A stretch of 64,000 nucleotides of DNA from Streptomyces sp. NRRL F-5123 (GCF_000721495.1 NZ_JOHY01000003.1:1-64000); one strand, 5' to 3'; positions 22,046 to 30,884 are shown, counted from the first letter of the stretch. Numbers and translations: made by a program. The notes: generated by a model not told the origin, from the letters alone.

Positions 22046-24331
22046 GTGAGTCGCGGACGCGCACACGGCAGCAGGATGGGAATAGCGGCGGCCATGGGCG
22101 CCTGGAGCGCCCGGCACCGCTGGGCGGCGGTGGGCGCCTGGCTGCTCCTGGTCGTCCTCGCGGTCTTCGCGGGCCAGGCGGCGGGCCGGGTCGACGTGGA
22201 CGAGGACCGCTCGATGGCCGGCGAGGTCAACCAGGCCGCCACCATCAACGACGACGCGGGCCTGAAGTCGCCGGCCGGCGAGATGGTGCTCGTCCAGGCC
22301 GAGGGCGGCACGGTCAAGGCCACCGACCCGGCCTTCCGGGCCGCGGTCGGCGATGTCGTCACCGCGGTCAAGGGCACCGGCCAGGTCACCGCGGTCACCA
22401 CGCCGTACGAAACGAAGTCGATCTCCGCGGACGGGCGTTCGGCGCTCGTGCGGTTCGACATGCTCGGCGACGAGAAGACCGCGGGCGACCGGGTCCAGCC
22501 CGTCATGGACGCGGTGCGGAAGGTGCAGGCGCAGCACTCCGGCCTGCGCATCGAGGAGTTCGGCGACGCCAGCGCGAACAAGGTGCTGGACGACGCCTTC
22601 GGCACGGACTTCAAGACGGCCGAGTATTCGGCCGTGCCGCTCGCGCTGGGCATCCTGCTGATCGCCTTCGGCGCGCTCGTCGCCGCGCTGCTGCCGGTAC
22701 TGCTGGCCATGACGGCCTTCGTCGCGGCCGGCGGGGTGGTGGCGCTGGTCAGCCACTGGGTGCCGATGAGCGACACCGCCAACTCGGTGATGCTGCTGGT
22801 GGGCCTCGCGGTGGGCGTCGACTACTGCCTGTTCTACCTGCGCCGGGAGCGCGAGGAGCGGGCAGCGGGGCGCGACGCCGAGACCGCGCTGAAGATCGCC
22901 GCGGCCACGTCCGGCCGGGCGGTGCTGATCTCCGGCATCACCGTGATCGTGGCCATGGCGGGCATGCTCTTCACCGGCATCGGCGACTTCGAGGCAATGG
23001 GCGTCGCCACCATGATCGTGGTCGCCCTCGCGATGGTCGGCTCGGTCACCGTGCTGCCCGCGCTGATGTCGCTGCTCGGCCACCGGGTCGAGAAGGGCCG
23101 CATCCCCTTCCTGAACCGGGGCCGCAAGCAGGCCGCCGGCCGCCCGGCCGCCCCCCGCACCAGCCGCGCGTGGCGGACCGTGCTGCGCCCGGTGCTGCGG
23201 CACCCCAAGGCGGCCACCGTCATCGCCGCCGGCGCGCTGCTGGTCGTCGCGCTGCCCGCGTTCGGCATGAAGACCGCGAACCTGTCGATGCAGCAGGAGT
23301 TGGGCGACGGCCTGCCGATCATCCAGACCTACGAGCACATCGACGCCGCCTTCCCCGGCGGCCCGGCACCCGCCCAGGTCGTGGTCAAGGCCGCCGACAT
23401 CGACGCGCCCGCCGTCAAGAAGGCCATCGCCGCCTTCCAGGCCGAGGCCGTGTCCTCCGGCGCCAGCAAGGGCCCGGTGACCGTCACCGTGCACGGCCCG
23501 CAGAACGTCGCCCGGATCGACGTGCCGCTGGCCGGCGGGAGCGACCGCGCCAAGGCCGAGGCGAACGTGCGGACGCTGCGCGACCACGTGCGGCCCGACA
23601 CCCTCGGCAAGATCCCCGGGGTCCAGGCGCCGATCACCGGTGAGACGGCCGGCTCGATGGACTTCACCCACAAGATCACCAGCAGCGTGCCGCCGGTCTT
23701 CGCCTTCGTGACCGTCTTCGCCTTCCTGCTGATGCTGCTGTCCTTCCGGTCGCTGACCATCGCGATCACCGCGATCGTGCTCAACCTGCTGTCGGTGGGC
23801 GCCGCGTACGGCATCCTCACCGCGGTCTTCCAGCACGGCTGGGGCGCCTCGCTGGTCGGCGCGCACGGCACCGGCGCGGTCGTGGCCTGGCTGCCGCTCT
23901 TCCTCTTCGTGATCCTCTTCGGGCTGAGCATGGACTACCACGTCTTCGTGGTCTCCCGGATCCGCGAGGCCCGTACCCGCGGCCTGTCCACCAAGGCCGC
24001 GATCGAGCACGGCATCACCACCACCGCGGGTGTCGTCACCAGCGCCGCCGTCATCATGGTCGCGGTCTTCGCGATCTTCGGGACGCTGTCGATGCAGAGC
24101 ATGAAGCAGATGGGCGTCGGCCTGGCCTTCGCGGTGCTGATCGACGCCACCGTGATCCGCGGGGTGCTGCTGCCGGCCGTCATGACGCTGCTGGGCGACC
24201 GCAACTGGTACCTGCCCCGCTGGATGAACCGGCTGCCGGACATGACCCACGACGAGTCCGCGCTGCCGCAGCCGCCCGCCGCCGAGCCGCACCGGGTGCC
24301 GCAGCTGGCCGGCACCGACGGCCCCCGCTGA
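22046..24331 (+). CDS. MMPL-family RND transporter
   Basis: A 761-residue transporter of the MMPL class of RND pumps, which export lipids, siderophores or drugs using proton motive force. Topology is classic: one membrane helix (AVGAWLLLVVLAVFAGQAAG, residues ~25-44), a large extracytoplasmic domain, a block of helices (LALGILLIAFGALVAALLPVLL onwards) with the GLAVGVDYCLFYLRR motif, then the pattern repeats with FGLSMDYHVFVVSRIREA, whose Asp-Tyr pair is the proton relay. GTG 22046 follows AAGGGGGA. No regulator or biosynthetic gene sits beside it, so the cargo is unknown. Confidence 0.92.
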   Translation: MSRGRAHGSRMGIAAAMGAWSARHRWAAVGAWLLLVVLAVFAGQAAGRVDVDEDRSMAGEVNQAATINDDAGLKSPAGEMVLVQAEGGTVKATDPAFRAAVGDVVTAVKGTGQVTAVTTPYETKSISADGRSALVRFDMLGDEKTAGDRVQPVMDAVRKVQAQHSGLRIEEFGDASANKVLDDAFGTDFKTAEYSAVPLALGILLIAFGALVAALLPVLLAMTAFVAAGGVVALVSHWVPMSDTANSVMLLVGLAVGVDYCLFYLRREREERAAGRDAETALKIAAATSGRAVLISGITVIVAMAGMLFTGIGDFEAMGVATMIVVALAMVGSVTVLPALMSLLGHRVEKGRIPFLNRGRKQAAGRPAAPRTSRAWRTVLRPVLRHPKAATVIAAGALLVVALPAFGMKTANLSMQQELGDGLPIIQTYEHIDAAFPGGPAPAQVVVKAADIDAPAVKKAIAAFQAEAVSSGASKGPVTVTVHGPQNVARIDVPLAGGSDRAKAEANVRTLRDHVRPDTLGKIPGVQAPITGETAGSMDFTHKITSSVPPVFAFVTVFAFLLMLLSFRSLTIAITAIVLNLLSVGAAYGILTAVFQHGWGASLVGAHGTGAVVAWLPLFLFVILFGLSMDYHVFVVSRIREARTRGLSTKAAIEHGITTTAGVVTSAAVIMVAVFAIFGTLSMQSMKQMGVGLAFAVLIDATVIRGVLLPAVMTLLGDRNWYLPRWMNRLPDMTHDESALPQPPAAEPHRVPQLAGTDGPR

Positions 24332-24336
24332 CCTGC

Positions 24337-24366
24337 GCTCCCGCACCGCGGTCGCGGTGCGGGAGC
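24337..24366 (+). terminator. Terminator 1 after MMPL gene
   Basis: Perfect 13-bp stem (GCTCCCGCACCGC with its complement at 24354-24366) and a 4-nt loop, 5 bp after the MMPL stop. Confidence 0.75.
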
Positions 24367-24385
24367 CCCCGCCGGAAGCGCCGAC

Positions 24386-24416
24386 GCGCCCCCGTACCGA
24401 GCCGGTACGGGGGCGC
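24386..24416 (+). terminator. Terminator 2 after MMPL gene
   Basis: A second perfect 13-bp stem (GCGCCCCCGTACC with its complement at 24404-24416), loop GAGCC, followed by TGT. The tandem arrangement isolates the sigma factor gene that starts 30 bp later. Confidence 0.7.
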
Positions 24417-24432
24417 TGTCAGTGGTCGCGGT

Positions 24433-24438
24433 TACGGT
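24433..24438 (+). promoter_or_regulatory. Candidate -10 hexamer for the sigma factor gene
   Basis: TACGGT ends exactly 7 nt before ATG 24446. GGGAGA lies between and could alternatively be a ribosome binding site, so leaderless translation is possible but not certain. Confidence 0.4.
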
Positions 24439-24445
24439 GGGAGAC

Positions 24446-25498
24446 ATGACCGTACGGGAGAGCAGCGCAAGCGGAACGACAATCGCCTCGGCGACCGCGC
24501 CGGCGGCAGCGGCGCCCGGCGCCGCGGAGGTCGAGCGCGGTCTCGAGCAGCACCGCGTGGAGCTGACCGGGTACTGCTACCGGATGCTGGGGTCGGCCTT
24601 CGAGGCCGAGGACGCGGTGCAGGAGACCCTGGTGCGGGCCTGGCGGGGCGCCGACCGCTTCGAGGGCCGGTCCTCGCTGCGGTCCTGGCTGTACCGCATC
24701 GCGACCAACGTGTGCCTGGACAGCCTCGACGCGGGCAAGCGCCGGGCCCGCCCGATGGACCTGTCGCCCGCCTCGCACGCCGACGCGGTGCTGCCCGACC
24801 CGACGTCCGACGGGATGTGGGTCGAGCCCGCGCCCGACGGCCGGGTGGTGCCCGAGGGCGGTGACCCGGCGGACGTGGTCGTCAGCCGGGAGAGCGTGCG
24901 GCTGGCGTTCGTCGCCGCGCTCCAGCTGCTGCCGCCGCGGCAGCGCGCAGTGCTGATCCTGCGCGAGGTGCTGGCGTGGAAGGCCAGCGAGACCGCCGAG
25001 CTGCTCGGCACGAGCGTGCCGTCGGTCAACAGCGCGCTGCAGCGCGCCCGCGCCACCCTCGCCGAGGCCGGCGCCTCCACGAAGGCGGACACCCGCGCGG
25101 CCGGGCTCGACGAGCAGCGCGAGGCCCTGCTGGAGCGCTACGTCGACGCCTTCGAGCGCTACGACCTCCAGGCCCTGACCACGCTGCTGCACGAGGACGC
25201 GGTCCTGAACATGCCGCCCTTCCCGATGTGGGTGCAGGGCCACGACGACATACGGGAGTTCATGGGCACGGTCGGCGCGGGGTGCGCGGGCTCGCGCATG
25301 GTGCCGGTCGCGGCCAGCGGCCTGCCCGGCTTCGCGCAGTACCGCCCCACGCCGGAGGGCGGTTACCGGGCGTTCGCACTCCAGGTCATCGAGATGTCGG
25401 GCGACCGGATCACCACGATGACGTCGTACCACGACGCCGACCGCCTCTTCCCGCTCTTCGGCCTCCCGCTGGAGCTGCCGGGCGATTCGCGCGGCTGA
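24446..25498 (+). CDS. ECF-type sigma factor with SnoaL-like C-terminal domain
   Basis: A 350-residue extracytoplasmic-function sigma factor. Region 2 reads YCYRMLGSAFEAEDAVQETL (about residues 50-69) and RSWLYRIATNVCLD. Region 4 is QLLPPRQRAVLILREVLAWK followed by SETAELLGTSVPSVNSALQR (about 155-195). The C-terminal ~115 residues form a SnoaL-like fold (LLERYVDAFERYDLQALTTLLH, then AVLNMPPFPMWVQG), as in the SigG/SigJ-type ECF41 and related groups where the extra domain replaces an anti-sigma factor. No anti-sigma gene is adjacent. The target regulon is unknown. Confidence 0.9.
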   Translation: MTVRESSASGTTIASATAPAAAAPGAAEVERGLEQHRVELTGYCYRMLGSAFEAEDAVQETLVRAWRGADRFEGRSSLRSWLYRIATNVCLDSLDAGKRRARPMDLSPASHADAVLPDPTSDGMWVEPAPDGRVVPEGGDPADVVVSRESVRLAFVAALQLLPPRQRAVLILREVLAWKASETAELLGTSVPSVNSALQRARATLAEAGASTKADTRAAGLDEQREALLERYVDAFERYDLQALTTLLHEDAVLNMPPFPMWVQGHDDIREFMGTVGAGCAGSRMVPVAASGLPGFAQYRPTPEGGYRAFALQVIEMSGDRITTMTSYHDADRLFPLFGLPLELPGDSRG

Positions 25499-25686
25499 GA
25501 GCCGCCAGGGGTGGTTTCCGGTCGCCGCCGGGTACGTATTCTCAGCAGTTCGGCGGCAAAGGGGCGCGAAGTGCGGGCGCCGGAGTGCAAGACTTGCCCT
25601 GGGTCGCAACACCGGTGATGCCGGTGGCATATGCGGCGGGCGGCCGGCGGTGGCTGCCCGCGGGGCGGAGCGCGGAGGGTCGGGGC

Positions 25687-26550
25687 ATGGCGGACGCGGT
25701 GTTCTCGCAGGATCGGGCACGGGCGGTGCTGGACGCCGCGGGGCATCCGAACGCCGACTTGATCTCCTTCGGCGAGAACGCCGTCTTCGCCGCCGGGCGG
25801 CTGGTCATCAAGGTCGGCCGCGGCGCCGACCTGCTGGACCGCGCCCGCCGCGAGGTGCGCACCGCCGACTGGCTGGCCAAGCACGACGTGCCCGCGGTGC
25901 GCTCGGCGGAGTCCGAGGTACGGCTCGTCGAGGGCCACCCCATCACCTACTGGCAGCGGCTGCCGGAGTCGCTGCGCCCCGCCGAGCCCGCGGACGTCGC
26001 GCCGCTGCTGCGCCGCGTCCACGCCCTGCCCGAGCCGGACTTCGGCCTGCCGCCACGCGACCTGCTGGGCGGCGTCGAACGCTGGCTGCGGCTCGCGGGC
26101 GACGCGATCGACCCCGCCGACGCGGCCTTCCTGCGCGCCCGCCGCGACCGCTACGCCGCCGAGGTCGCCGACCTGGTGCCGACGCTGCCGCGCGGCCCGA
26201 TCCACGGCGACGCGCTGCCGCGCAACGTCCACATCGGACCGGACGGCCCGGTCCTGGTCGACCTCGAGACCTTCTCCTCCGACCTGCGCGAGCACGACCT
26301 CGTCGTGCACACCCTCGACCGCGACCGCTACGGCGTCTCCCCCGCCGCCTATGCCGCCTTCACCGCCGCGTACGGCTGGGACGTCGCCGAGTGGGACGGC
26401 AGCGAAGCGCTCCGCGGGGCGCGCGAGACCGCGGGGTGCGCGTGGGTCGCGCAGCACGCCACCGCGAACGCCGCCGCGGGCATCGAATTCCGCCGCCGCG
26501 TCGCCTCCCTCCGCGCCGGCGACCCGACCGTCCGCTGGTTCTCCTTCTGA
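25687..26550 (+). CDS. Aminoglycoside phosphotransferase-family kinase
   Basis: A 287-residue small-molecule kinase of the APH/choline kinase fold. The catalytic loop is IHGDALPRNVHIG (about residues 175-187, HGDxxxxN) and the metal-binding segment is VLVDLETFSSDLREHDL. The N-lobe lysine is probably in RLVIKVGRGADLLDRARRE. Such proteins are common in streptomycetes and most do not confer drug resistance; the substrate is unknown. ATG 25687 has GGAGGG 7 nt upstream. The 188-bp spacer after the sigma gene shows no clear terminator, so co-transcription is possible. Confidence 0.85.
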   Translation: MADAVFSQDRARAVLDAAGHPNADLISFGENAVFAAGRLVIKVGRGADLLDRARREVRTADWLAKHDVPAVRSAESEVRLVEGHPITYWQRLPESLRPAEPADVAPLLRRVHALPEPDFGLPPRDLLGGVERWLRLAGDAIDPADAAFLRARRDRYAAEVADLVPTLPRGPIHGDALPRNVHIGPDGPVLVDLETFSSDLREHDLVVHTLDRDRYGVSPAAYAAFTAAYGWDVAEWDGSEALRGARETAGCAWVAQHATANAAAGIEFRRRVASLRAGDPTVRWFSF

Positions 26551-26638
26551 CCTTCCCCCCTGCGAGGCGCTGCGGCTGCGCCGCGGGGCCCTCTCAGGCT
26601 GCGCTGCGCCGCCGGTACTCCAGGGGCGCGTGGGGAGA

Positions 26639-26664
26639 CCTCCCGGGCGAAGCCCCGGGGGAGG
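26639..26664 (+). terminator. Imperfect hairpin after kinase gene
   Basis: CCTCCCGGG pairs imperfectly with CCCCGGGGGAGG across a short loop, about 90 bp after the kinase stop. It has bulges and is only a candidate. The rest of 26551-26740 shows nothing else. Confidence 0.35.
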
Positions 26665-26743
26665 ACCGAACTGCCCCTTCGGGCCGGTGACGGCCCGCGC
26701 CCCCTTGTGGTCACCCGGCCCCGCACGTGCATCCTCATGGACC

Positions 26744-26769
26744 TAATCTTATCAGGGGTGTAAAGATTA
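26744..26769. promoter_or_regulatory. AT-rich dyad upstream of MFS exporter
   Basis: TAATCTT (26744-26750) and AAGATTA (26763-26769) are perfectly inverted around a 12-nt spacer. This is a conspicuous AT-rich island ~50 bp before the exporter start, typical in size for a TetR- or MarR-type operator overlapping a promoter. No TetR or MarR gene lies beside it. Confidence 0.5.
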
Positions 26770-26820
26770 AGGCCGGGCCCGCCCCCGGGCCGACCGGGGG
26801 CACGGGAGAGGGGATCCGTC

Positions 26821-28320
26821 ATGCCCAAAAAACCCGCAGCACAGTTGCTGCTCCTGACCGGCGTCGAGCTGATCGTCTTTCTGGACTCGTCCGTCACCAA
26901 CCTGGCGATGCCCGACATCGCCACCGCACTCACCCTGAGTGTGGCCACCCTCGTCTGGGTCAGCAGCGCCTACCAGGTGACCTTCGGCGGCTTCCAGCTG
27001 GGCGCCGGCCGCAGCACCGACCGGCTCGGCCGGCGGCTGATGTTCCGCACCGGGCTCGCGGTCTTCACCGCGGCCTCGCTGCTCGCCGGCCTCGCCGGCA
27101 ACGGCACCGAGCTGATCGCCGCACGCGCGGTGCAGGGGATCGGCGCCGCGATCCTGATCCCCGCCGAACTCGCCCTGCTCACCGCGGTGTTCACCGAGCC
27201 GGAGGCGTACCGGCGGGCGTTCGGGGTGTGGAGCGCGATGGGCGCGGTCGGCGCGGCGACCGGGGTCGCGGTCGGCGGGGTGATCGTCTCGGGGCTCGGC
27301 TGGCGCTGGGTCTTCCTGGTCAACGTGCCGATCGGGGTGCTGGGCCTGCTGGCGAGCGGCCCGCTGCTGCCGCCCGACGGCATCGACCTGCGGGCGGTGC
27401 GGCGCCGCGAACTCGACCTGCCGGGCATGGTGACCGGCACCGCGAGCCTGCTGCTGCTGGTGTACGTGGCGACCAAGGGCGCCGAGGGCTCGCTGGACGC
27501 CCCGCACCGGATGCTGGCCGGGCTCGCGGTGCTGCTCGGGGTGGCCTTCGTGGTCGTGGAGCGGCGGGCGAGGACGCCGGTGCTGCCCTTCCGGATCTTC
27601 CGGGTGCGCAACATCACCGGCTCGGTGCTGGCCAACTTCCTGGTCGGCGCCGCGCATGTGCCGGTCTTCGTCTTCCTGTCGCTGTACTTCCAGGAGGTGC
27701 ACGGCTACTCGGCCGCCGCCTCGGGTCTCGCGGTGCTGCCGCTGGCGCTCGCGGCCATCCCGGTGGCCCGGCTGGTGCTGCCGCGGGTCCTGAAGGCCGC
27801 GGGGCCGCGGGTGGTGCTGGCCGGCGGGACGGCGCTGCTGACGGTGGCACTGCTGCTGCTCTCCCGGATCCCGGCGCACGCCGACTACGTGACGGACTTC
27901 CTGCCCGCCGCGCTGGTCTTCGCCGTCGCGCTGCCCGCGTGCTTCGTGGGCTCCACGCTGCCCGCCATGCGCGCGGCGGGCCCCGCCGAGACGGGTGTCG
28001 TCTCCGGTGTGGTCAACACCGCGCAGCGGCTCGGCGCGGGCCTGGGCGTGGCGGTGCTGGCCGCGGTCGCCAACTCGCGGGCGTCCCACCACCGCGGCGG
28101 CAGCCCCGCGGACGCGCTCAACGCGGGCTTCCACAGCGCCTTCCTGGGGGCCGCGGGCCTGGCCGCGCTCGGCGTGGTGGTGGCGCTGCTGGCCGTCGGC
28201 CCGCTCCCGGAACCGGACGCGGCGGCGGAGGGCGGCACCGGGGACGTACCGGCGGGGAATCCCGGACCGCGCCCCGCCACCACCGGCCCGGCCGACGACG
28301 CGGCGCCCACCGCCGGCTGA
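26821..28320 (+). CDS. MFS drug-exporter, EmrB/QacA type
   Basis: A 499-residue drug:H+ antiporter. The first helix contains VELIVFLDSSVTNLAMPDI, the family's D-x-(S/T)-x-V-N signature, and motif A is GRSTDRLGRRLMF (about residues 61-73). GAVGAATGVAVGGVI corresponds to antiporter motif C. About 13-14 hydrophobic segments are present, then a hydrophilic tail (about residues 465-499, proline/alanine/glycine rich). It should export a hydrophobic drug or metabolite. A GGGGAT lies upstream of ATG 26821. Control is likely through the AT-rich dyad by a repressor encoded elsewhere. Confidence 0.9.
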   Translation: MPKKPAAQLLLLTGVELIVFLDSSVTNLAMPDIATALTLSVATLVWVSSAYQVTFGGFQLGAGRSTDRLGRRLMFRTGLAVFTAASLLAGLAGNGTELIAARAVQGIGAAILIPAELALLTAVFTEPEAYRRAFGVWSAMGAVGAATGVAVGGVIVSGLGWRWVFLVNVPIGVLGLLASGPLLPPDGIDLRAVRRRELDLPGMVTGTASLLLLVYVATKGAEGSLDAPHRMLAGLAVLLGVAFVVVERRARTPVLPFRIFRVRNITGSVLANFLVGAAHVPVFVFLSLYFQEVHGYSAAASGLAVLPLALAAIPVARLVLPRVLKAAGPRVVLAGGTALLTVALLLLSRIPAHADYVTDFLPAALVFAVALPACFVGSTLPAMRAAGPAETGVVSGVVNTAQRLGAGLGVAVLAAVANSRASHHRGGSPADALNAGFHSAFLGAAGLAALGVVVALLAVGPLPEPDAAAEGGTGDVPAGNPGPRPATTGPADDAAPTAG

Positions 28321-28324
28321 CCGC

Positions 28325-28408
28325 CCCGCCGGGGACCGGCGGACGGCCCCTGCGCACCACGCCGCGCCCGCCGGGGACCGGCGGACGGCCCCCGCGCACC
28401 GCACCACG
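28325..28408. repeat. Two tandem copies of a ~42-bp unit with internal hairpin
   Basis: Two near-identical copies (28325-28366 and 28367-28408) each contain the stem CCGCCGG-GGA-CCGGCGG. They lie between the convergent exporter and exonuclease genes, so they may act as duplicated terminators. Confidence 0.55.
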
Positions 28409-28507
28409 CCCGCCGCGGAACCCGTCGCAGGGCCCGGAGCGCTTCCCCGGGGCAGCCGGCCGCCGGTGGCCGCCGCGGCGCAGGACGCCCCCTGCGGAAC
28501 GCGCCGC

Positions 28508-29212
28508 TCAGGCTGCCATGTGCAGCGGCCACTCCCCGGGGATCGCGGCGGCCGCGGCGTCCCGGCGGCGCAGCCACGCCGTGAAGTCCTCGGCCCATGC
28601 CGCGTACCAGCCGCTCTGCGCGTGCTGGAGCTCCCACAGGTCGGCGTCGGCGGCCTCCGGGAAGCGGACGGCGAGGGCGCGGGCGACACGGACGGCGGCG
28701 AGGGCGTCGGCGCCCGCGTCGTGCGCGTCGTCCAGCGTCACCCCGTAGACCGCGCAGGCGGCCTCCAGGGTGCGCTTGCCGCGGCGGTAGCGGTCCAGGG
28801 CGCGGTCGATGACGAGCGGATCCACCACCGGGCCCGGCCGCCCGCCCGGCGCGACCAGCGGCGGCAGCGCGTACCGCCGCAACTCGGCGTCCAGCAGGGA
28901 GAGGTCGAAGGGCGCGTTGTAGACGACCACCGGGACCTGCGCGGCCCAGAAGCCCCGGATCGCGTCGGCGACCTCGGCGGCCACCTCCGGCGCGGGGCGG
29001 CCCTCGGCGACGGCGCGGGCCGTGCTTACCCCGTGGATGGCCGTGGTCTCCGGCGGTATCGGCACCCCGGGGTCCGCGAGCCAGGCGCGGTGCCGCACCG
29101 GCTGGCCGTCCTTCACCTCGGTGAGCGCCGCGGTGACGATACGCGCCTGCCGCGGATCCGTCCCCGTGGTCTCCAGGTCGAAGCCGACCAGCAGATCCTC
29201 ATGCCAAGCCAT
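28508..29212 (-). CDS. DnaQ-type 3'-5' exonuclease
   Basis: A 234-residue DEDDh exonuclease of the DnaQ/RNase T superfamily. Exo I is GFDLETTGTDP (about residues 9-19), Exo II is VVYNAPFDLSLLDAE (about 95-109) and Exo III is DDAHDAGADALAAVRVA (about 157-173), so all catalytic acids and the histidine are intact. It is a stand-alone exonuclease rather than a polymerase subunit; substrates may be ssDNA or RNA ends. ATG 29212 has GGGGA eight bases upstream. It is downstream of, and co-directional with, the HEPN protein gene 122 bp away. Confidence 0.88.
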   Translation of the reverse strand: MAWHEDLLVGFDLETTGTDPRQARIVTAALTEVKDGQPVRHRAWLADPGVPIPPETTAIHGVSTARAVAEGRPAPEVAAEVADAIRGFWAAQVPVVVYNAPFDLSLLDAELRRYALPPLVAPGGRPGPVVDPLVIDRALDRYRRGKRTLEAACAVYGVTLDDAHDAGADALAAVRVARALAVRFPEAADADLWELQHAQSGWYAAWAEDFTAWLRRRDAAAAAIPGEWPLHMAA

Positions 29213-29334
29213 GGCGAAAGTCCCCTTCCCGCCCCGTTGTCCCCCGGTGTGCCCTGCCATCATCGCGTGCCCCACTGACACTCCCCCGCCCGCCCGCACC
29301 GGACGGCGCCGTCCGGGCGTGGTACGGGCGGGGC

Positions 29335-30576
29335 TCAGGAGACGGGCCGGGCGTCGGCCCAGATGCCCTCGAACTCCTCGCGGTAGACGTCGAAGAGCCC
29401 GGCCTCGAAGGACCGGTCGTCGGCGACGACCCGGCGCGACCGGCCGCGCAGCACCATCACCGGCACCTCCATGCCGCGGGCCCGCCGCAGGTAGGACTGG
29501 ACGACGGCGAGGCCGTCGCCGCTGTCCCCGTCGACGAGGTAGGCGGTGAAGCGCGGGGTCTCGTCGAAGACCTGGATCTCGAAGGCGCCGGGGTCGCGCA
29601 GCCGGGAGCGCACCCGGCGCATGTGCATGATGTTCATCTCGACCGAGCGGGCCATCTCGCCGCGCCCGAGGCCGAGTTCCCGCTCCCGGCGGCGCACCGC
29701 GCTGCTCGCGGGGTTGAGGAAGAGCAGCCGCACCCGGCAGCCGTCCTCGGCGAGCCGGATGAGCCGCCGTCCGGAGTAGTTCTGCACCAGCAGGTTGAGG
29801 CCGATGCCCACCGCGTCCAGCCGCCGCGCCCCGGCGAAGAGGTCCTCGACGGGCAGCTGCCGCTGCAGACGCACCCGGTCGGCGTAGACCCCGACGACGT
29901 CCGAGAAGCGGTCGGCGACCAGCTCCTCCACGGCGTCCACCGGCAGCCGCTGCGCGGCGGCGCGCCCCGTGCCGGCGCCGAGCAGCTCCAGCAGCCGGGC
30001 GCACGCCCGCTCGGCCTGGTCCAGGACGGTGCGCGACAGGGCCCGGTTGCGGGAGACGACGTGCCGGGCCACCTCCAGCTCGTCGAGGGCGAGTTCGAGG
30101 TCGCGGCGGTCGTCGAAGTAGGGCTCGAAGCACGGCCAGTGCTGGACGACCAGCTCGCGCAACTGCGGCAGGGTCAGAAAGCTCAGGACGTTGTCGTCGG
30201 CCGGGTCGAGCAGGTAGCCCTTGCGGCGGCTGACCTCGTGGACGGCCACGGCCCGCTGCACCCATTCGTGCCCGGCCGGGCCCGCGGCGGCGACGACCCA
30301 CTCCTCGCCGTGCACGGGCTCGTAGATCGGCCGCAGCACCGCGTTGACGACGGCCCGCAGCCGCTGCTCGACCAGGTTCAGCCACACGTAGGCGCGGCCG
30401 GCGCGCCGGGCGCGGGTGCGGACCTCCGCCCAGGCGTCGGCACCCCAGTCGAGTTCCGCTCCGATCTCCATGGGCTGGGCGAGGGTGACCGCGGCCGGCC
30501 CGTCCTCCACAGTGGTGTCCTGCCGGTCACCCTGCTCACCGCCTCCCGGGAGCATCAGACCTCCGGACGTCACCAC
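29335..30576 (-). CDS. SAV2148-family HEPN-domain protein
   Basis: A 413-residue protein of the streptomycete SAV2148 family, annotated elsewhere as HEPN-containing. After an N-terminal disordered ~30 residues comes AELDWGADAWAEVRTRARRAG, then conserved GEEWVVAAAGPAGHEWVQRAV and SRRKGYLLDPADDNVLSFL. The likely HEPN helix contains ARHVVSRNRALSRTVLDQAE (about residues 170-189). The C-terminal third (ADRVRLQRQLPVEDLFAGAR onwards) resembles a phospholipase-D-like or DUF fold seen in effector-type proteins. Many HEPN proteins are RNases, but the classic RxxxxH motif is not clear. GTG 30576 has GGGAGG seven bases upstream. Function is unknown. Confidence 0.85.
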   Translation of the reverse strand: MVTSGGLMLPGGGEQGDRQDTTVEDGPAAVTLAQPMEIGAELDWGADAWAEVRTRARRAGRAYVWLNLVEQRLRAVVNAVLRPIYEPVHGEEWVVAAAGPAGHEWVQRAVAVHEVSRRKGYLLDPADDNVLSFLTLPQLRELVVQHWPCFEPYFDDRRDLELALDELEVARHVVSRNRALSRTVLDQAERACARLLELLGAGTGRAAAQRLPVDAVEELVADRFSDVVGVYADRVRLQRQLPVEDLFAGARRLDAVGIGLNLLVQNYSGRRLIRLAEDGCRVRLLFLNPASSAVRRRERELGLGRGEMARSVEMNIMHMRRVRSRLRDPGAFEIQVFDETPRFTAYLVDGDSGDGLAVVQSYLRRARGMEVPVMVLRGRSRRVVADDRSFEAGLFDVYREEFEGIWADARPVS

Positions 30577-30884
30577 TTCACCGCCTCCCACCCCCGTCCA
30601 CGATCAAGGAAGGGTACTGCGGTGCGGGGGCCGTCGCAGCAGTATCGACCCTACTTGACTACTACCGGACAACCCCATCACTCGTACGGTCGCAGCCGGT
30701 TGTGGCTGTGTCACCCTCAGGTGGGACGGGATGCGAAGATGACGCTTCGTCACCGCACCGCACCGCACACAGTCAACCGCATCGCCACCGCCACCGCAGC
30801 CGGGAAGGACCGCGGGGTACGAGGACCAGGTGGCCGGGCGCGCCTGCCCGGCCGGGAAAACGGACAGAACGGAAGAGTCTCGAC
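30577..30884. other. Divergent intergenic region between HEPN gene and glgX
   Basis: These 308 bases must hold promoters for both genes. A TTGACT at 30655-30660 could be a -35 for glgX, but no good -10 follows at 17-18 bp. A dyad, TGACG-CTT-CGTCA, lies at 30740-30752, with an overlapping CGAAG/CTTCG pairing (30734-30749). I see no RNA gene. Confidence 0.4.

Noticed and set aside
25687-26550. Antibiotic-resistance aminoglycoside phosphotransferase
   Set aside because: Only the general kinase fold is visible; such paralogs are numerous in streptomycetes and nothing here supports a resistance role.
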